A DNA stretch of 64,000 bases from positions 434,001-498,000 of the forward strand of contig NZ_JACNMJ010000002.1 in the NCBI RefSeq assembly GCF_014526325.1, read 5' to 3'. The notes beneath the pieces are model-generated. The model was not told the origin of the DNA, did no database searches, and saw only the letters and a program-made list of their open reading frames with translations. The stretch comes from Psychroserpens algicola (lineage in GTDB: Bacteria > Bacteroidota > Bacteroidia > Flavobacteriales > Flavobacteriaceae). This document shows, in pieces, positions 26,894-36,944 of this stretch; within the stretch, counting starts at the first letter, position 1, and each line of letters begins with the position of its first letter. Position numbers and translations under genes: made by a program.

Positions 26894-29476
26894 TTATTCT
26901 TCCAATAATATGTTTATTGCGTTTATTTGTTCGGTTATCAATTGACTTTGAATAACACGATCGTAGTATTTTATTGTACTTGCGCTTAAATGTCTTGCTA
27001 ATGTTGGCTCATAGGTTTCCCATATATCAGCATTATCATTGATTTCCTTTTTAACTTTAGCATTTTCACGATTTAGAAAATATTCGAGTTCAATAACCTG
27101 ATTGGTGTTGGTTAATTCGCCTCCTAAGAAACGTTCAACTTCTTTAAGTTCAATTTGAAATGGCAAATAAATCGGGATATAAGTAATTTTAGGATCTTTA
27201 CTGATATCGACAAAAAAGTCACTCAAGTAATTCGGTATTTTATCAAGATTCAAGCCTGTTTTTAAATCGGCTACGATATTATCCTGTTCTATTTCATCAA
27301 TTTCAAACTGTGAAAATTTATGCTCTTTTTTGAACTTCTGAATAAGGTACCAGATATAATTATTTCTGCCATTGACAATTTCGACAAACACTTTAGGTGT
27401 TTTATTTAGTGTAGAATCTTTTAGGAGATAATTATGCAAATCATATGAACTTAATAAACCACTATTATCTATTGCTCCAGCATCAATATAATGTCCGTGA
27501 CTACTAATTTTTGCTGCTGGACTCAACGCTGGAAACCTATTGGTTGAAGACACCGATTCATAATACGCTATAGAACCATTGTATAACTGAGATAAATTGT
27601 CTGAATTATGAAATATCGTTGAATCATTAGGATATTTTACAGAATAAAACACACCTCGTTTTCCGTTCGTTTTAGCCGTGTTAATGATTAAAGACGGAAA
27701 ATAATCACGCTCGTCAAAAATATGTTTTTTCCAATAGGCATTAAATGACATAGAATCCAGAGTCATAGACGTTTCATTCTCAAGAATGTTTCTATACGTC
27801 ACCATAGAATAATAAGACCGATCTCTATACTTCCCTATTTTGCTAAACGGATACAGCTTTCTTACAAAATCATAGCCAAACATCAATGACAGATCTTTGG
27901 ATGCAAAATTCTCAAAAGCCACCTCGTCAATTTTATTACCTATAGCAGTAAAATCATTAGCGTACTTGCCTCCAAGAACCGAATATAAAGACAATCCCAT
28001 CATTCCACCTGAAGCTCCTGAAAATGATATGGTTTGATTTAAAAAATCTCCGTTAGATTTATGCTGAATTTCATTTAAAACTTTCATGGTCCAGATATTA
28101 GCCTTTAAACCTCCTCCATGAGCAGCCACAAAAAACAAGGGCTTATTAGTACGCTCTCTTAATTTTAGTTTAAACGCTTCCATATCTAAAACATCTTCAT
28201 CAGCAGAATTTTCGTAAATCTCTAATTCGTGGATAACACTTTCAGAGTTATAAGATATTATTCCGAGGACAATAATAAAAAAAGTAATTGCCGAAGCTAT
28301 AAGTCGTCGTCGTGCGGCAAAACTTTTTTGCTCATCCAAAGGCAAAAGCTTGTCTCTTTTATCGGCTGGAACTCCAGAGTTATACAAATAACTCTTTTTA
28401 GTAACCAATGGGTTTTTATCTAAGTCTTTCTTTTGGGATTTAAATATAGTCAGCATGAAGAAATACTTAACAAGACAGGCAATACTATAATAGAATATAA
28501 AGAAATAACAAAGCAGTATCAGCATTGCATTTAAAAGATTCCAGCTGTAATGCACAGCAACGTTACTGTATATTAAAAACAGAATCACCAAGATGGCAAA
28601 CACAAAATAATATCTTAAATAAGCAATACTATCGCTAACGAAGTTTAAACTAAAGTAGACATTTCTAACATATACTCTAAATACTCTAAAAAGAATATAC
28701 ATGAGCGCCAATAAGAAGGTAAAAATCTGAAGTAACCAATACCCAACCAAACTAAACTTTAGAGAAGAAACAAGAATTATTGCAGTGATTAAAACCAAGC
28801 CTATAACCAGAAGTAATGCTGTAACTCCTAGAGCATAAAATTTATGTTTTTCGGCTTTAACTTGTTTGATGATAACCTCATCTGTAGCACCTACAATTTT
28901 ATCCTGATAAACATCGAGTTTGTCTAACAAGACTATCAGTACTAATGCAGGAATTACTGATAACAATAATGTAATGCCTTTAATTAAATCGGCATTTAAA
29001 TGACTAAAAACAAGCTTTGGATAAAATGTTTGATAAATATAATAGTGCCAAATAATAAAAATTACTAAGCCTAGACAATGACGAAAAAACTTAGCTTTAA
29101 AATCCTGTTTGTATGTCTTGTCAATTTTTGAAAATGTAAAAATGGGATATCCTAACCACTTATAGACGTACCATTGATGGTCATCACGACTTTTATTGAT
29201 ATCCTCTGCATAGTATATATACCTTGGGTAATGCGATAAGACTGAAGCAAAAACTGAAATCACGACAAAGCATAACATCAATGAGATTTTATCGTCTTCA
29301 ATCATATCTACCAAAAGCGTATTTGCCTGGTCCAATCCTTGAACCATAAGTAAAATAATTCCGAGAAACAAAAGACTTAAATAAGAGGATTTTCCAAATT
29401 TCCCAAATGCAGAAACAATATTATCAACGAAATTAAGAAAGCGAAGGGCTAAATTCCCTATATTTTTGAATAGCAT
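26894..29476 (-). CDS. Membrane-anchored patatin-like phospholipase
   Basis: The protein has 860 residues. The first about 410 residues hold roughly nine or ten transmembrane helices without known motifs. A patatin domain follows: oxyanion loop HGGGLKANIW, nucleophile Ser489 in SGASGGMMG, and catalytic Asp665 in DAGAIDNSG. The catalytic dyad is complete, so lipid acyl hydrolysis is likely, at or near the inner membrane. The combination of many helices with a patatin domain is not common. It is followed 3 bp later by an M15-like peptidase gene, so a joint envelope role is plausible. An almost leaderless promoter is visible upstream. Confidence 0.88.
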   Translation of the reverse strand: MLFKNIGNLALRFLNFVDNIVSAFGKFGKSSYLSLLFLGIILLMVQGLDQANTLLVDMIEDDKISLMLCFVVISVFASVLSHYPRYIYYAEDINKSRDDHQWYVYKWLGYPIFTFSKIDKTYKQDFKAKFFRHCLGLVIFIIWHYYIYQTFYPKLVFSHLNADLIKGITLLLSVIPALVLIVLLDKLDVYQDKIVGATDEVIIKQVKAEKHKFYALGVTALLLVIGLVLITAIILVSSLKFSLVGYWLLQIFTFLLALMYILFRVFRVYVRNVYFSLNFVSDSIAYLRYYFVFAILVILFLIYSNVAVHYSWNLLNAMLILLCYFFIFYYSIACLVKYFFMLTIFKSQKKDLDKNPLVTKKSYLYNSGVPADKRDKLLPLDEQKSFAARRRLIASAITFFIIVLGIISYNSESVIHELEIYENSADEDVLDMEAFKLKLRERTNKPLFFVAAHGGGLKANIWTMKVLNEIQHKSNGDFLNQTISFSGASGGMMGLSLYSVLGGKYANDFTAIGNKIDEVAFENFASKDLSLMFGYDFVRKLYPFSKIGKYRDRSYYSMVTYRNILENETSMTLDSMSFNAYWKKHIFDERDYFPSLIINTAKTNGKRGVFYSVKYPNDSTIFHNSDNLSQLYNGSIAYYESVSSTNRFPALSPAAKISSHGHYIDAGAIDNSGLLSSYDLHNYLLKDSTLNKTPKVFVEIVNGRNNYIWYLIQKFKKEHKFSQFEIDEIEQDNIVADLKTGLNLDKIPNYLSDFFVDISKDPKITYIPIYLPFQIELKEVERFLGGELTNTNQVIELEYFLNRENAKVKKEINDNADIWETYEPTLARHLSASTIKYYDRVIQSQLITEQINAINILLEE

Positions 29477-29480
29477 AACA

Positions 29481-29509
29481 CAAATTTAAAATTAGTACTC
29501 TAGTGTCAA
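29481..29509 (-). promoter_or_regulatory. Promoter of patatin gene, near-leaderless
   Basis: On the minus strand TTG (29509-29507), an 18-nt spacer and TAAATTTG (29488-29481) match the Bacteroidota TTG/TAnnTTTG promoter. The -7 element ends only 4 nt before the ATG at 29476, so the transcript would start at or next to the start codon. Confidence 0.6.
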
Positions 29510-29660
29510 CAAGAATTAATTTTAAGTATCTATAGGGAGATATATGTCTCTAAGCTACAAAAAAATAATGAGTAAACTGCGATTTTAAACATTTAAAGAT
29601 CTTAATTGTTAAAAAAAGACTACTATAAATTTATATCTTAGTTGCGCTAATGCACATTTT

Positions 29661-31133
29661 ATGAGTCTAACCAAACGCATGGGACTAATTTTAGGTCCCT
29701 TACTTTTTACTCTAGTTGTTTTATTCTTTAAACCTCAAGGTCTATCTCCTCAAGCCAATGCTATATTAGCATGCACAGTATGGATTGCAGTTTGGTGGAT
29801 CACAGAAGCTATTCCCATAGCGATAACAGCATTACTTCCAATAGTCCTCTTTCCGCTCTCTGGCGGATTAGACCTCTCTATAACAACTGCGGCTTTCGGA
29901 CATAAATATGTATTTCTATATCTAGGCGGATTTATCATTGCCATCACCATTGAAAAATGGAACCTTCATAAGCGCATAGCGCTTCATATCATTAATATTA
30001 TCGGAAGTGATATTAGAAAAATCATTCTGGGTTTTATGATTGCTACAGCGTTTTTATCGATGTGGATTTCCAATACAGCAACCTCTGTAATGATGCTACC
30101 TATTGGCATTGCGATTATAAAGCAACTTAAAGACAATCCTGACACTATAGAAAATGAAAATTTAATCTTCGGAAAGGCCCTTATGCTAGCTATTGCCTAC
30201 AGTGCTTCAATTGGAGGTATAGGAACTTTAATCGGAACGCCTCCAAATCTCGTTTTAGCTGGTGTTGTATCTGATATTTATGGTTATGAAATTACATTTT
30301 TACAATGGTTTATGTTTGGGTTTCCCATCGCATTAGTATTACTTTTTATTTGCTGGAAATATCTTACCCGATTTGCTTTCACATTTAAACAAACCGAATT
30401 TCCCGGAGGAAAACGAGAAATAAAACGCCTCTTAAACACACTAGGTAGGATAAGTTATGAGGAAAAAATTGTAACGTTTATCTTTGGACTCACAGCATTT
30501 TGCTGGATTACGAGGTCTTTTTTGCTTAAAGACTTACTTCCTGAACTAGACGACACGATTATTGCGGTATTCTTTGCCATAGTCTTGTTTTTAATCCCTG
30601 CGAAACATAAAAAGGAACGTCTCATTAACTGGGAAGAAGCCGTCAAATTGCCTTGGGGAATTATATTACTTTTTGGAGGTGGTATGGCATTAGCAAAAGG
30701 TTTTGAGATTAGCGGACTTGCACAATGGATTGGAAACCAGATGACAGCCTTACAAGGCATTACGACCTTACTTTTAATTGTGCTACTAATTGCAGCAGTA
30801 AATTTCTTAACTGAAATCACTTCTAACTTAGCAACAACTGCAATGCTGCTACCTGTTTTAGCGCCAATGGCGATAACTATTGATATTCATCCATTTGTAT
30901 TAATGGTTGGTGCTGCTGTTGCAGCCTCTTGTGCTTTTATGCTTCCTGTAGCGACTCCACCAAACGCTGTGGTTTTTGGATCTGGTTATCTGAGAATTCC
31001 CGATATGGTCAATAAAGGTATTGTCATGAACATCATATCCATAATTATTTTAAGCCTCTTTGTCTATTTTGTATTACCAGAACTTTGGTCTATAACCGTA
31101 GAAGGGTTTCCTGACGCTTTGAGGTCAGACTAA
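29661..31133 (+). CDS. SLC13/DASS family sodium-coupled dicarboxylate transporter
   Basis: The protein has 490 residues and about eleven transmembrane helices. DASS motifs are visible: WWITEAIPIAITALLPIVLFPL near the N-terminus, the SNT-type motif SNTATSVMMLP with IGGIGTLIGTPPN, and the second repeat LTEITSNLATTAMLLPVLAPM with PVATPPNAVVFGSG. The pair of SNT-like motifs fits Na+-coupled transport of succinate, malate or fumarate; the exact substrate is unknown. Its stop overlaps the stop of the convergent YheT-like hydrolase by 3-4 bp. Confidence 0.93.
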   Translation: MSLTKRMGLILGPLLFTLVVLFFKPQGLSPQANAILACTVWIAVWWITEAIPIAITALLPIVLFPLSGGLDLSITTAAFGHKYVFLYLGGFIIAITIEKWNLHKRIALHIINIIGSDIRKIILGFMIATAFLSMWISNTATSVMMLPIGIAIIKQLKDNPDTIENENLIFGKALMLAIAYSASIGGIGTLIGTPPNLVLAGVVSDIYGYEITFLQWFMFGFPIALVLLFICWKYLTRFAFTFKQTEFPGGKREIKRLLNTLGRISYEEKIVTFIFGLTAFCWITRSFLLKDLLPELDDTIIAVFFAIVLFLIPAKHKKERLINWEEAVKLPWGIILLFGGGMALAKGFEISGLAQWIGNQMTALQGITTLLLIVLLIAAVNFLTEITSNLATTAMLLPVLAPMAITIDIHPFVLMVGAAVAASCAFMLPVATPPNAVVFGSGYLRIPDMVNKGIVMNIISIIILSLFVYFVLPELWSITVEGFPDALRSD

Positions 31134-32092
31134 GTAAATTGCTTAACAAATTCTAAAGCTCGCTTTTCGTTATAATAGATATTATCGTTTTGAATGAACC
31201 CAACATGCCCTCCATATTTGGGCATTTCTAAAAATAAACAATCGTTAGTTTTTGCCTCTTTTACCGGAAAGCATTCAGGTGATAAAAACGAATCATTTAA
31301 GGCGTTGATGATTAATGTCGGAACTGTAATTGTATTTAAAAATTGAAGACTACTCGACTTTTCATAATACGCCATAGCATCCTTAAAACCATGAGCTTTA
31401 GATGTATATACTTCATCAAAATCTCTTAACGTTTTTATTGAATTCACATCTTCAATAGTCACTTTATCAGGAAATTGCGATATTTTGAGTTTAAGTTTAT
31501 TGACCAGGTGTTTACGAAAACGAATCGCAAAAGCCTTATTTTTGAATGTGTGTAATTCACGAGCAGAACCTGCTAAATCTACAGGCACAGAAATGGCGAT
31601 TGCCGATTTAATTTCTGAAGGAATAATTCTATCTTCTCCCAAATATTTGAGTGTGATATTTCCACCTAAGCTGATTCCTTTAATATAAACCTTTGCATAA
31701 TTATGTTTCTGAATACAATGTTGAATCACATCGTCTAAATCATCAGTAGCTCCCGAATGATAACTATGAAAAAATCGATTTCCTTCGCCACTACAACCTC
31801 TAAAATTGACACTTACAGCATCAATACCATGGTCATTAAATAGTTTTGCTGTTCCAGTAATATAAGGACGTTGCGCATGACCTTCAAGTCCGTGAAGTAA
31901 TATTATTACAGCATCCGATTTACGTTTAGCAAAACTCCAGTCTAAATCTAAGAAATCGGCATCTCTGGTTTCAATTCGCTCACGTTTTTGTATCAAACCT
32001 TTCACTTTTCTGAAGAGTCCAGAATATACAGTTGCAACAAACCCATTTCTAAATTGAAAAGGAGGTAAATAAGTAGATTCTAATACTGGCAT
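31130..32092 (-). CDS. YheT-family alpha/beta hydrolase
   Basis: The protein has 320 residues with the alpha/beta hydrolase fold: oxyanion region LLHGLEGHAQRPYI, the VSVNFRGCSGE strand typical of YheT, the nucleophile elbow GISLGGN, an acidic residue after ALNDSFLSP, and a late histidine in GGHVGF. The natural substrate of YheT proteins is not settled. It is the last gene of the minus-strand set that includes ade, tilS and pabB, starting 24 bp after ade. Confidence 0.9.
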   Translation of the reverse strand: MPVLESTYLPPFQFRNGFVATVYSGLFRKVKGLIQKRERIETRDADFLDLDWSFAKRKSDAVIILLHGLEGHAQRPYITGTAKLFNDHGIDAVSVNFRGCSGEGNRFFHSYHSGATDDLDDVIQHCIQKHNYAKVYIKGISLGGNITLKYLGEDRIIPSEIKSAIAISVPVDLAGSARELHTFKNKAFAIRFRKHLVNKLKLKISQFPDKVTIEDVNSIKTLRDFDEVYTSKAHGFKDAMAYYEKSSSLQFLNTITVPTLIINALNDSFLSPECFPVKEAKTNDCLFLEMPKYGGHVGFIQNDNIYYNEKRALEFVKQFT

Positions 32093-32116
32093 TGGGTTTA
32101 AGCTAGATGTTTAAGG

Positions 32117-33748
32117 TTAGGATATTTCAAGAGATGTAAATTTAAAATCTTTACCATTAAATAAGCCTTTATCACTTAACTTTAATGACGGAATCACTAA
32201 CAGAGCCATAAAAGACAAGGTCATATATGGCGCATTTAAAGTGCTTCCTAAGGCTTTTGCTTTTTGATCTAAAACAGCATACTGCTTACCAATCGTTTCA
32301 CCATCTTGATCACTCATAATTCCAGCTACAGGGAGAGGCACAACATGCGCTTCAGATGGAGACACAGCGCAAATACCACCTTTGTTTTCTATAATAAGAT
32401 TAACAGCTTTACAAATCATTTCATCAGATACACCAACCGCAATAATATTATGAGAGTCGTGACCTACGGAAGAAGCTATAGCGCCTTCTTTTAATCCGAA
32501 GTTTTTTATAAATGCTAATGCAGGCTGATCATTGTTATAGCGATTAACAACCGTCATTTTCAGAATATCCTTCTCAGTATTTGAAACCAAATTACCATCA
32601 ATTATAGTTGCTTCTTCGGTTATTTCGTTTGTTATCAACTGACCTTCAAGAGCTTCAATTACTCTTATCGTAGTCGCTTCTGAAGCCACTTTGAAATCTG
32701 AAACTTCTTTTTCTGAAACATTAAAATTATTGAGATTCTCAAAAGCAACAGCTTCTAGTTTAGAATGTCCGTCTTCACTAACCAATTCACCATCGATATA
32801 TGTTTGAAGTACTTTAAAATCTTTTAAATCATTGACAATAATACAATCGGCAGGATCACCAACTCTCAGCAACCCAACGTCCAGATTATAATGTTCTACA
32901 GGATTGATACAAGCTGCCTGTAAAATTTTAAATACATCAATACCTTTAGCAACGGCTCTGGCGCATAATTTATTGATATGGTCGAGAATTAAATCATCAG
33001 GATGCTTATCATCACTACAAAACATCATGTGTTCAAAATGCTCAGGAAGTAAATCGATTAAAGCTTCAAAATTCTTAGCAGCACTCCCTTCTCTTATAAG
33101 TACTTTCATTCCTTTTTGAAGTTTTTCTAAACCTTCCTCATAGGTAAAGCACTCATGATCTGTAGAAATTCCTGCATTGATATATTTTGTAATATCATCA
33201 CCAACAACACCTGGAGCATGACCATCAATAGGTTTTTGATAATGCTTTGCCCAAGCTAATTTTTTGAGCACCTCTTCATCATCAAAAAGCACACCTGGAT
33301 AATTCATCATTTCAGCTAAATACTTGATGTCAGGGTTTGCCATGAGTTGTTTAATTCCTTCAGCATCTATAACAGCTCCAGCCGATTCATATGATGTTGC
33401 AGGCACACAAGAAGGTGCTCCAAAATTAAATTTAAAAGGTGTTTTCTTTCCGTTATTAATCATAAAATGCACACCTTCAATTCCGAGAACATTGGCAATT
33501 TCGTGCGGATCAGAAACTGTAGCGACTGTTCCGTGATTAACAGCCAGTCTAGCAAATTCGCTTGGCACCAACATAGAACTTTCAATATGAATGTGCGCAT
33601 CGACAAAACCAGGAAGAATATACTGTTCTTCTTGATGCGCCTTCTCTTCTATCGCGATAATTTTTCCTTCGGAAATTCTAAGTTCTCCCTTAAAGATTCG
33701 TTTATTCTTAATGTCAACTATTTGACCTTGTAATTGTTTTATTTGCAT
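32117..33748 (-). CDS. ade: Adenine deaminase
   Basis: The enzyme hydrolyses adenine to hypoxanthine and ammonia in purine salvage. It shows the amidohydrolase metal motif [15 protein letters not shown], the [10 protein letters not shown] segment, [34 protein letters not shown] and the C-terminal [11 protein letters not shown] typical of the Ade family. The length of 543 residues is usual. It lies 5 bp after tilS and is probably co-transcribed. The salvage role has no clear link to its neighbours. Confidence 0.94.
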   Translation of the reverse strand: MQIKQLQGQIVDIKNKRIFKGELRISEGKIIAIEEKAHQEEQYILPGFVDAHIHIESSMLVPSEFARLAVNHGTVATVSDPHEIANVLGIEGVHFMINNGKKTPFKFNFGAPSCVPATSYESAGAVIDAEGIKQLMANPDIKYLAEMMNYPGVLFDDEEVLKKLAWAKHYQKPIDGHAPGVVGDDITKYINAGISTDHECFTYEEGLEKLQKGMKVLIREGSAAKNFEALIDLLPEHFEHMMFCSDDKHPDDLILDHINKLCARAVAKGIDVFKILQAACINPVEHYNLDVGLLRVGDPADCIIVNDLKDFKVLQTYIDGELVSEDGHSKLEAVAFENLNNFNVSEKEVSDFKVASEATTIRVIEALEGQLITNEITEEATIIDGNLVSNTEKDILKMTVVNRYNNDQPALAFIKNFGLKEGAIASSVGHDSHNIIAVGVSDEMICKAVNLIIENKGGICAVSPSEAHVVPLPVAGIMSDQDGETIGKQYAVLDQKAKALGSTLNAPYMTLSFMALLVIPSLKLSDKGLFNGKDFKFTSLEIS

Positions 33749-33753
33749 AAGTG

Positions 33754-35076
33754 TTACACCTTATTGAGTGTTATTTTTAAAATCGTTTTTGTCTTCTGAG
33801 TGACCTTAAAACGATCATCGTTTCGCATACCCAAAACCCAGACAATAGCATCGTTAGAACTAAGCAGCCATATATTCTCTTTATCTACTAAGGATAGTTT
33901 TTCATCTTTAAAGTATTTGCTTAGCTTCTTTTTTCCTGTCATTCCTGAAGGATAAAAATAATCGCCTTCTTGCCATTTTCGGAGTGTTAATGGAAATGTG
34001 AGCTTGTCTTTATCTACAAAAACCACATTGGTTCGCTTTCCAAAGATTGCATCTGCTTCGTCAAAAAACAAGAAACCAGCAGGTGTTTCAACCTTAGCGT
34101 CCTCTTTCTGTATGTTATATGATACTTTATTTAAACTTGAGTGTGATACTTCGGTAAGAATTAAATGCTCTCTATCTTTTAGTAATCGATGGGTGTTAGA
34201 GAATATCTGTTTTCCTGATTGCGCATCTAACAAATTCGTAACATCATCCCATTGCGTAAACCCATAATCATGAAACAATTCATACAGATATGACTTAGGA
34301 TTTTTAAGGCTTTTAAATTCTGAAATTTTAAATTTAAGTTGAGTTTCATCTACAGACACAAGAGCTCGTTTCGTGAATGCTTCAATACAATCACTAATCA
34401 TCTCTGAAGTATCATTTAAATTGTCTATTGTGGTTTTGAAATTTGAAAGCAACTCTGGATTCGCTTCTTTTAATACAGGAATCACGTGATGCCTGAGTTT
34501 ATTCCGAAGGTATTTATCAGAAGTATTACTGCTATCCTCTCGCCATTTATAACTGTTTGCCTTGGCATAACTTTCTAAGTCATCTCGAGAAAATGGCAAC
34601 AAGGGTCTTACAATAGTTTCATTAACCTCAGGAATTCCGGTTAAACCACTTAAGCCTGTTCCTCTGGTCAAGTTGATTAAAACGGTTTCTAAATTATCAT
34701 CTGCATGATGAGCTGTTAATATATAATCAAACTTTAAATCTTCTGATAATCGATAAAACCAATGGTAACGCAATTCTCTGGCCGCCATCTGAATCGACAG
34801 CTTATGTTGCGTGGCGTAGTGTTTGGTATCAAAACTTTCTACAAACACTTCTAAACCTAGAGTTTCAGCCAGGTTTGTAACAAAGCGTTCATCGTCATCG
34901 CTTTCGTTTCCTCGTAAATTAAAATTACAATGCGCTAATGCAATATCCAGTTTTAAATTATGACATAAATGGGTCAAGACCACACTGTCTAAACCACCAG
35001 AAACAGCGATTAGAATTCTGCTTTTAAGCAAAAACTCAAACTTACTTTTAATATGTGAGCCAAAGGCTAAATTCAT
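33754..35076 (-). CDS. tilS: tRNA(Ile)-lysidine synthase
   Basis: TilS converts the wobble cytidine of tRNA-Ile(CAU) to lysidine, using ATP and lysine, so that it reads AUA. The PP-loop motif SGGLDSVVL lies at residues 25-33. [19 protein letters not shown] and the C-terminal TilS substrate-binding domain ([27 protein letters not shown]) are clear. The 440 residues match family members in Bacteroidota. It is essential in most bacteria. It is the third gene of the pabB-DUF3592-tilS-ade-yheT run. Confidence 0.95.
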   Translation of the reverse strand: MNLAFGSHIKSKFEFLLKSRILIAVSGGLDSVVLTHLCHNLKLDIALAHCNFNLRGNESDDDERFVTNLAETLGLEVFVESFDTKHYATQHKLSIQMAARELRYHWFYRLSEDLKFDYILTAHHADDNLETVLINLTRGTGLSGLTGIPEVNETIVRPLLPFSRDDLESYAKANSYKWREDSSNTSDKYLRNKLRHHVIPVLKEANPELLSNFKTTIDNLNDTSEMISDCIEAFTKRALVSVDETQLKFKISEFKSLKNPKSYLYELFHDYGFTQWDDVTNLLDAQSGKQIFSNTHRLLKDREHLILTEVSHSSLNKVSYNIQKEDAKVETPAGFLFFDEADAIFGKRTNVVFVDKDKLTFPLTLRKWQEGDYFYPSGMTGKKKLSKYFKDEKLSLVDKENIWLLSSNDAIVWVLGMRNDDRFKVTQKTKTILKITLNKV

Positions 35077-35088
35077 TTAAATATGAGA

Positions 35089-35493
35089 TTAATTGTATTT
35101 GTATAAAAAATAGGCTGTTCCTAATACTAATAAAGGAGACGCAATCATGAGTAAAATCACAGACCATCGGTAAAGTCCCCAAAATGAAATAACCTTAACA
35201 TTTTCATGGTGTTTATCGTAAATCACCTCTACTCTTTGTCCGATCTCATAAGGTTTAGGACTAGAGCTTACTTCACTTTCAAACACAAAGGCTTGTTTGT
35301 TATTATCGTAGTATTCAAAAACCGGTTTGTAAGTGGTTCCATCATCGTCATATACTTCAATATATTTAATGACTACAGCTTTAGTTTTACGACCAAAATT
35401 CAGTAACTCTTTGGTGTTCTGATAACTTCTAATCGCAAAAAACAAAAGCACAAAACCAATAATAGCCAAAGCTGCATATAAATAATCAATCAT
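35089..35493 (-). CDS. DUF3592-type membrane protein
   Basis: The protein has 134 residues with a transmembrane segment at each end (about 3-23 and 109-131) and a polar core of beta strands in between. The core features (KAVVIKYIEVYDDDGTTYKPVFEY, then IGQRVEVIYDKHHENVKVIS) match DUF3592, a family of unknown function with TM-beta-TM layout. It lies 12 bp before tilS, so it is co-transcribed, but no functional link is evident. Confidence 0.8.
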   Translation of the reverse strand: MIDYLYAALAIIGFVLLFFAIRSYQNTKELLNFGRKTKAVVIKYIEVYDDDGTTYKPVFEYYDNNKQAFVFESEVSSSPKPYEIGQRVEVIYDKHHENVKVISFWGLYRWSVILLMIASPLLVLGTAYFLYKYN

Positions 35494-35542
35494 ATCACAA
35501 TAATATATTCAAATATACCAACTGAAAGTTTAATGTAAAACT

Positions 35543-36859
35543 TTAGTTTTCTAAAACCTCTCGCATGGCTTTAGCTTTTATAAGACATTCTTCATATTCT
35601 TTTAACGGTTCACTTTTAGCTGTAATAGCGCCACCTACCGAATACGACACATACGCATTCGTAGCGTTGTACAGAATACTTCTGATGACTACGTTAAAGT
35701 CGAAATCATTATCAGGTGAAAAATAGCCCACAGCACCAGAATACAAGCCACGCTTTGCATCTTCTAGTGTTTCAATAATTTGCATAGCCGAAATTTTAGG
35801 TGCTCCAGTCATGCTTCCCATAGGAAATGTTGTTTTTATAATATCAACAGGATGGGTGTCTTTAGCAACCTGTGATGTTACGGTGGAAATCATTTGATGC
35901 ACCTGATTAAATGTGTAGACCTTACAGAGCTCTTCAACCTTTACACTCCCTTTTGTAGCGGTTTTAGATAAGTCGTTTCTCACTAAATCTACAATCATCA
36001 CATTTTCACTACGCTCTTTTATATCTTCGGAAAGTTCCTGTTTAAGTCGTTCGTCTTCTTCCACATTAAGAGAGCGCTTCGCCGTTCCTTTAATAGGTTG
36101 AGATGTGATTTTCTGGCCTTCTTTTTTGATGTAACGTTCTGGAGAAGCAGACAACAAATACTTATCATACACTCTTAAAAATGTAGCAAAAGGCGGTTTT
36201 GAAATCGCATTGAGTTGCTTATACGTCTCTAACGGATTAATAGTGGTGTTTTCAGCATAAAATTCTTGACAAAAATTAGCTTCATAAATATCACCTCTAT
36301 GAATATGAGCCAACATATCATTAACCTTTTTAAAGTAGTCGTCTTTGTGTGTGCGAAGTTTAATTCTGATTTTAGAATCTTCAGTTGTATCGTTACTTTG
36401 AGGTTCTCCAACAAGATCTGAAGCAGTGTTTAAGGTTATTGATTTTAGATCGTCTTCCAAAGTATCGGAAACAAAATTCAAGTACTGAGTTTCCAGCACA
36501 TGTCCTTTTAAAAAAAATAGTTTTTTAGGCTGGAAAAAGAAGATATCCGGAAAGTTCAAACCATCAAAATTTTCTGAATATAACGCCTCTACATCATTTT
36601 TTAAATCATAAGATAAATAGCCAAAAATCCAGTCGTTTGTTGTAGACTGGTATTCTTTTAGCTGAAGAAATGCATTGTAATAATCGGTTTGAAATACAGT
36701 AAAGGCTTCTACTGCCAAAACCGCATCATAAGATGCAAATTTATCGTCATAATGGTTGCTGTCTAACCAAACGACTTCATCAAATTGCTGACTCCAGTTT
36801 AAGAGTTGTTGCTTGAACTTTTCAGGATTAGAAATATGTTGGGTAACCGTTTTTCTCAA
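35543..36859 (-). CDS. pabB: Aminodeoxychorismate synthase component I
   Basis: PabB makes 4-amino-4-deoxychorismate from chorismate with ammonia supplied by a glutamine amidotransferase, in folate synthesis. The chorismate-binding core has HRGDIYEANFCQEF, SPERYIK, PIKGTAKR, IKERSENVMIVDLVRNDLS and FPMGSMTGAPKISAMQ, and the conserved end YSVGGAITAKSEPLKEYEE. The ANFCQEF region reads like PabB rather than anthranilate synthase TrpE. A PabA-type partner is not adjacent. The start codon is TTG at 36859 (438 residues). It heads the run that continues through tilS and ade. Confidence 0.9.
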   Translation of the reverse strand: MRKTVTQHISNPEKFKQQLLNWSQQFDEVVWLDSNHYDDKFASYDAVLAVEAFTVFQTDYYNAFLQLKEYQSTTNDWIFGYLSYDLKNDVEALYSENFDGLNFPDIFFFQPKKLFFLKGHVLETQYLNFVSDTLEDDLKSITLNTASDLVGEPQSNDTTEDSKIRIKLRTHKDDYFKKVNDMLAHIHRGDIYEANFCQEFYAENTTINPLETYKQLNAISKPPFATFLRVYDKYLLSASPERYIKKEGQKITSQPIKGTAKRSLNVEEDERLKQELSEDIKERSENVMIVDLVRNDLSKTATKGSVKVEELCKVYTFNQVHQMISTVTSQVAKDTHPVDIIKTTFPMGSMTGAPKISAMQIIETLEDAKRGLYSGAVGYFSPDNDFDFNVVIRSILYNATNAYVSYSVGGAITAKSEPLKEYEECLIKAKAMREVLEN

Positions 36860-36932
36860 AGTAATTTACTAAACAACAAAGTACCGAATTAAAGCTGTCA
36901 ATAACAAGTCTGTTTTTCCGAAGTAAAAAAAT

Positions 36933-36940
36933 TACCTTTG
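36933..36940 (+). promoter_or_regulatory. -7 element of helicase gene, near-leaderless
   Basis: TACCTTTG matches TAnnTTTG and ends 4 nt before the ATG at 36945. A transcript starting the usual few bases downstream would begin at or next to the start codon. No good TTG -33 element is visible. Confidence 0.5.
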
Positions 36941-36944
36941 CAGC

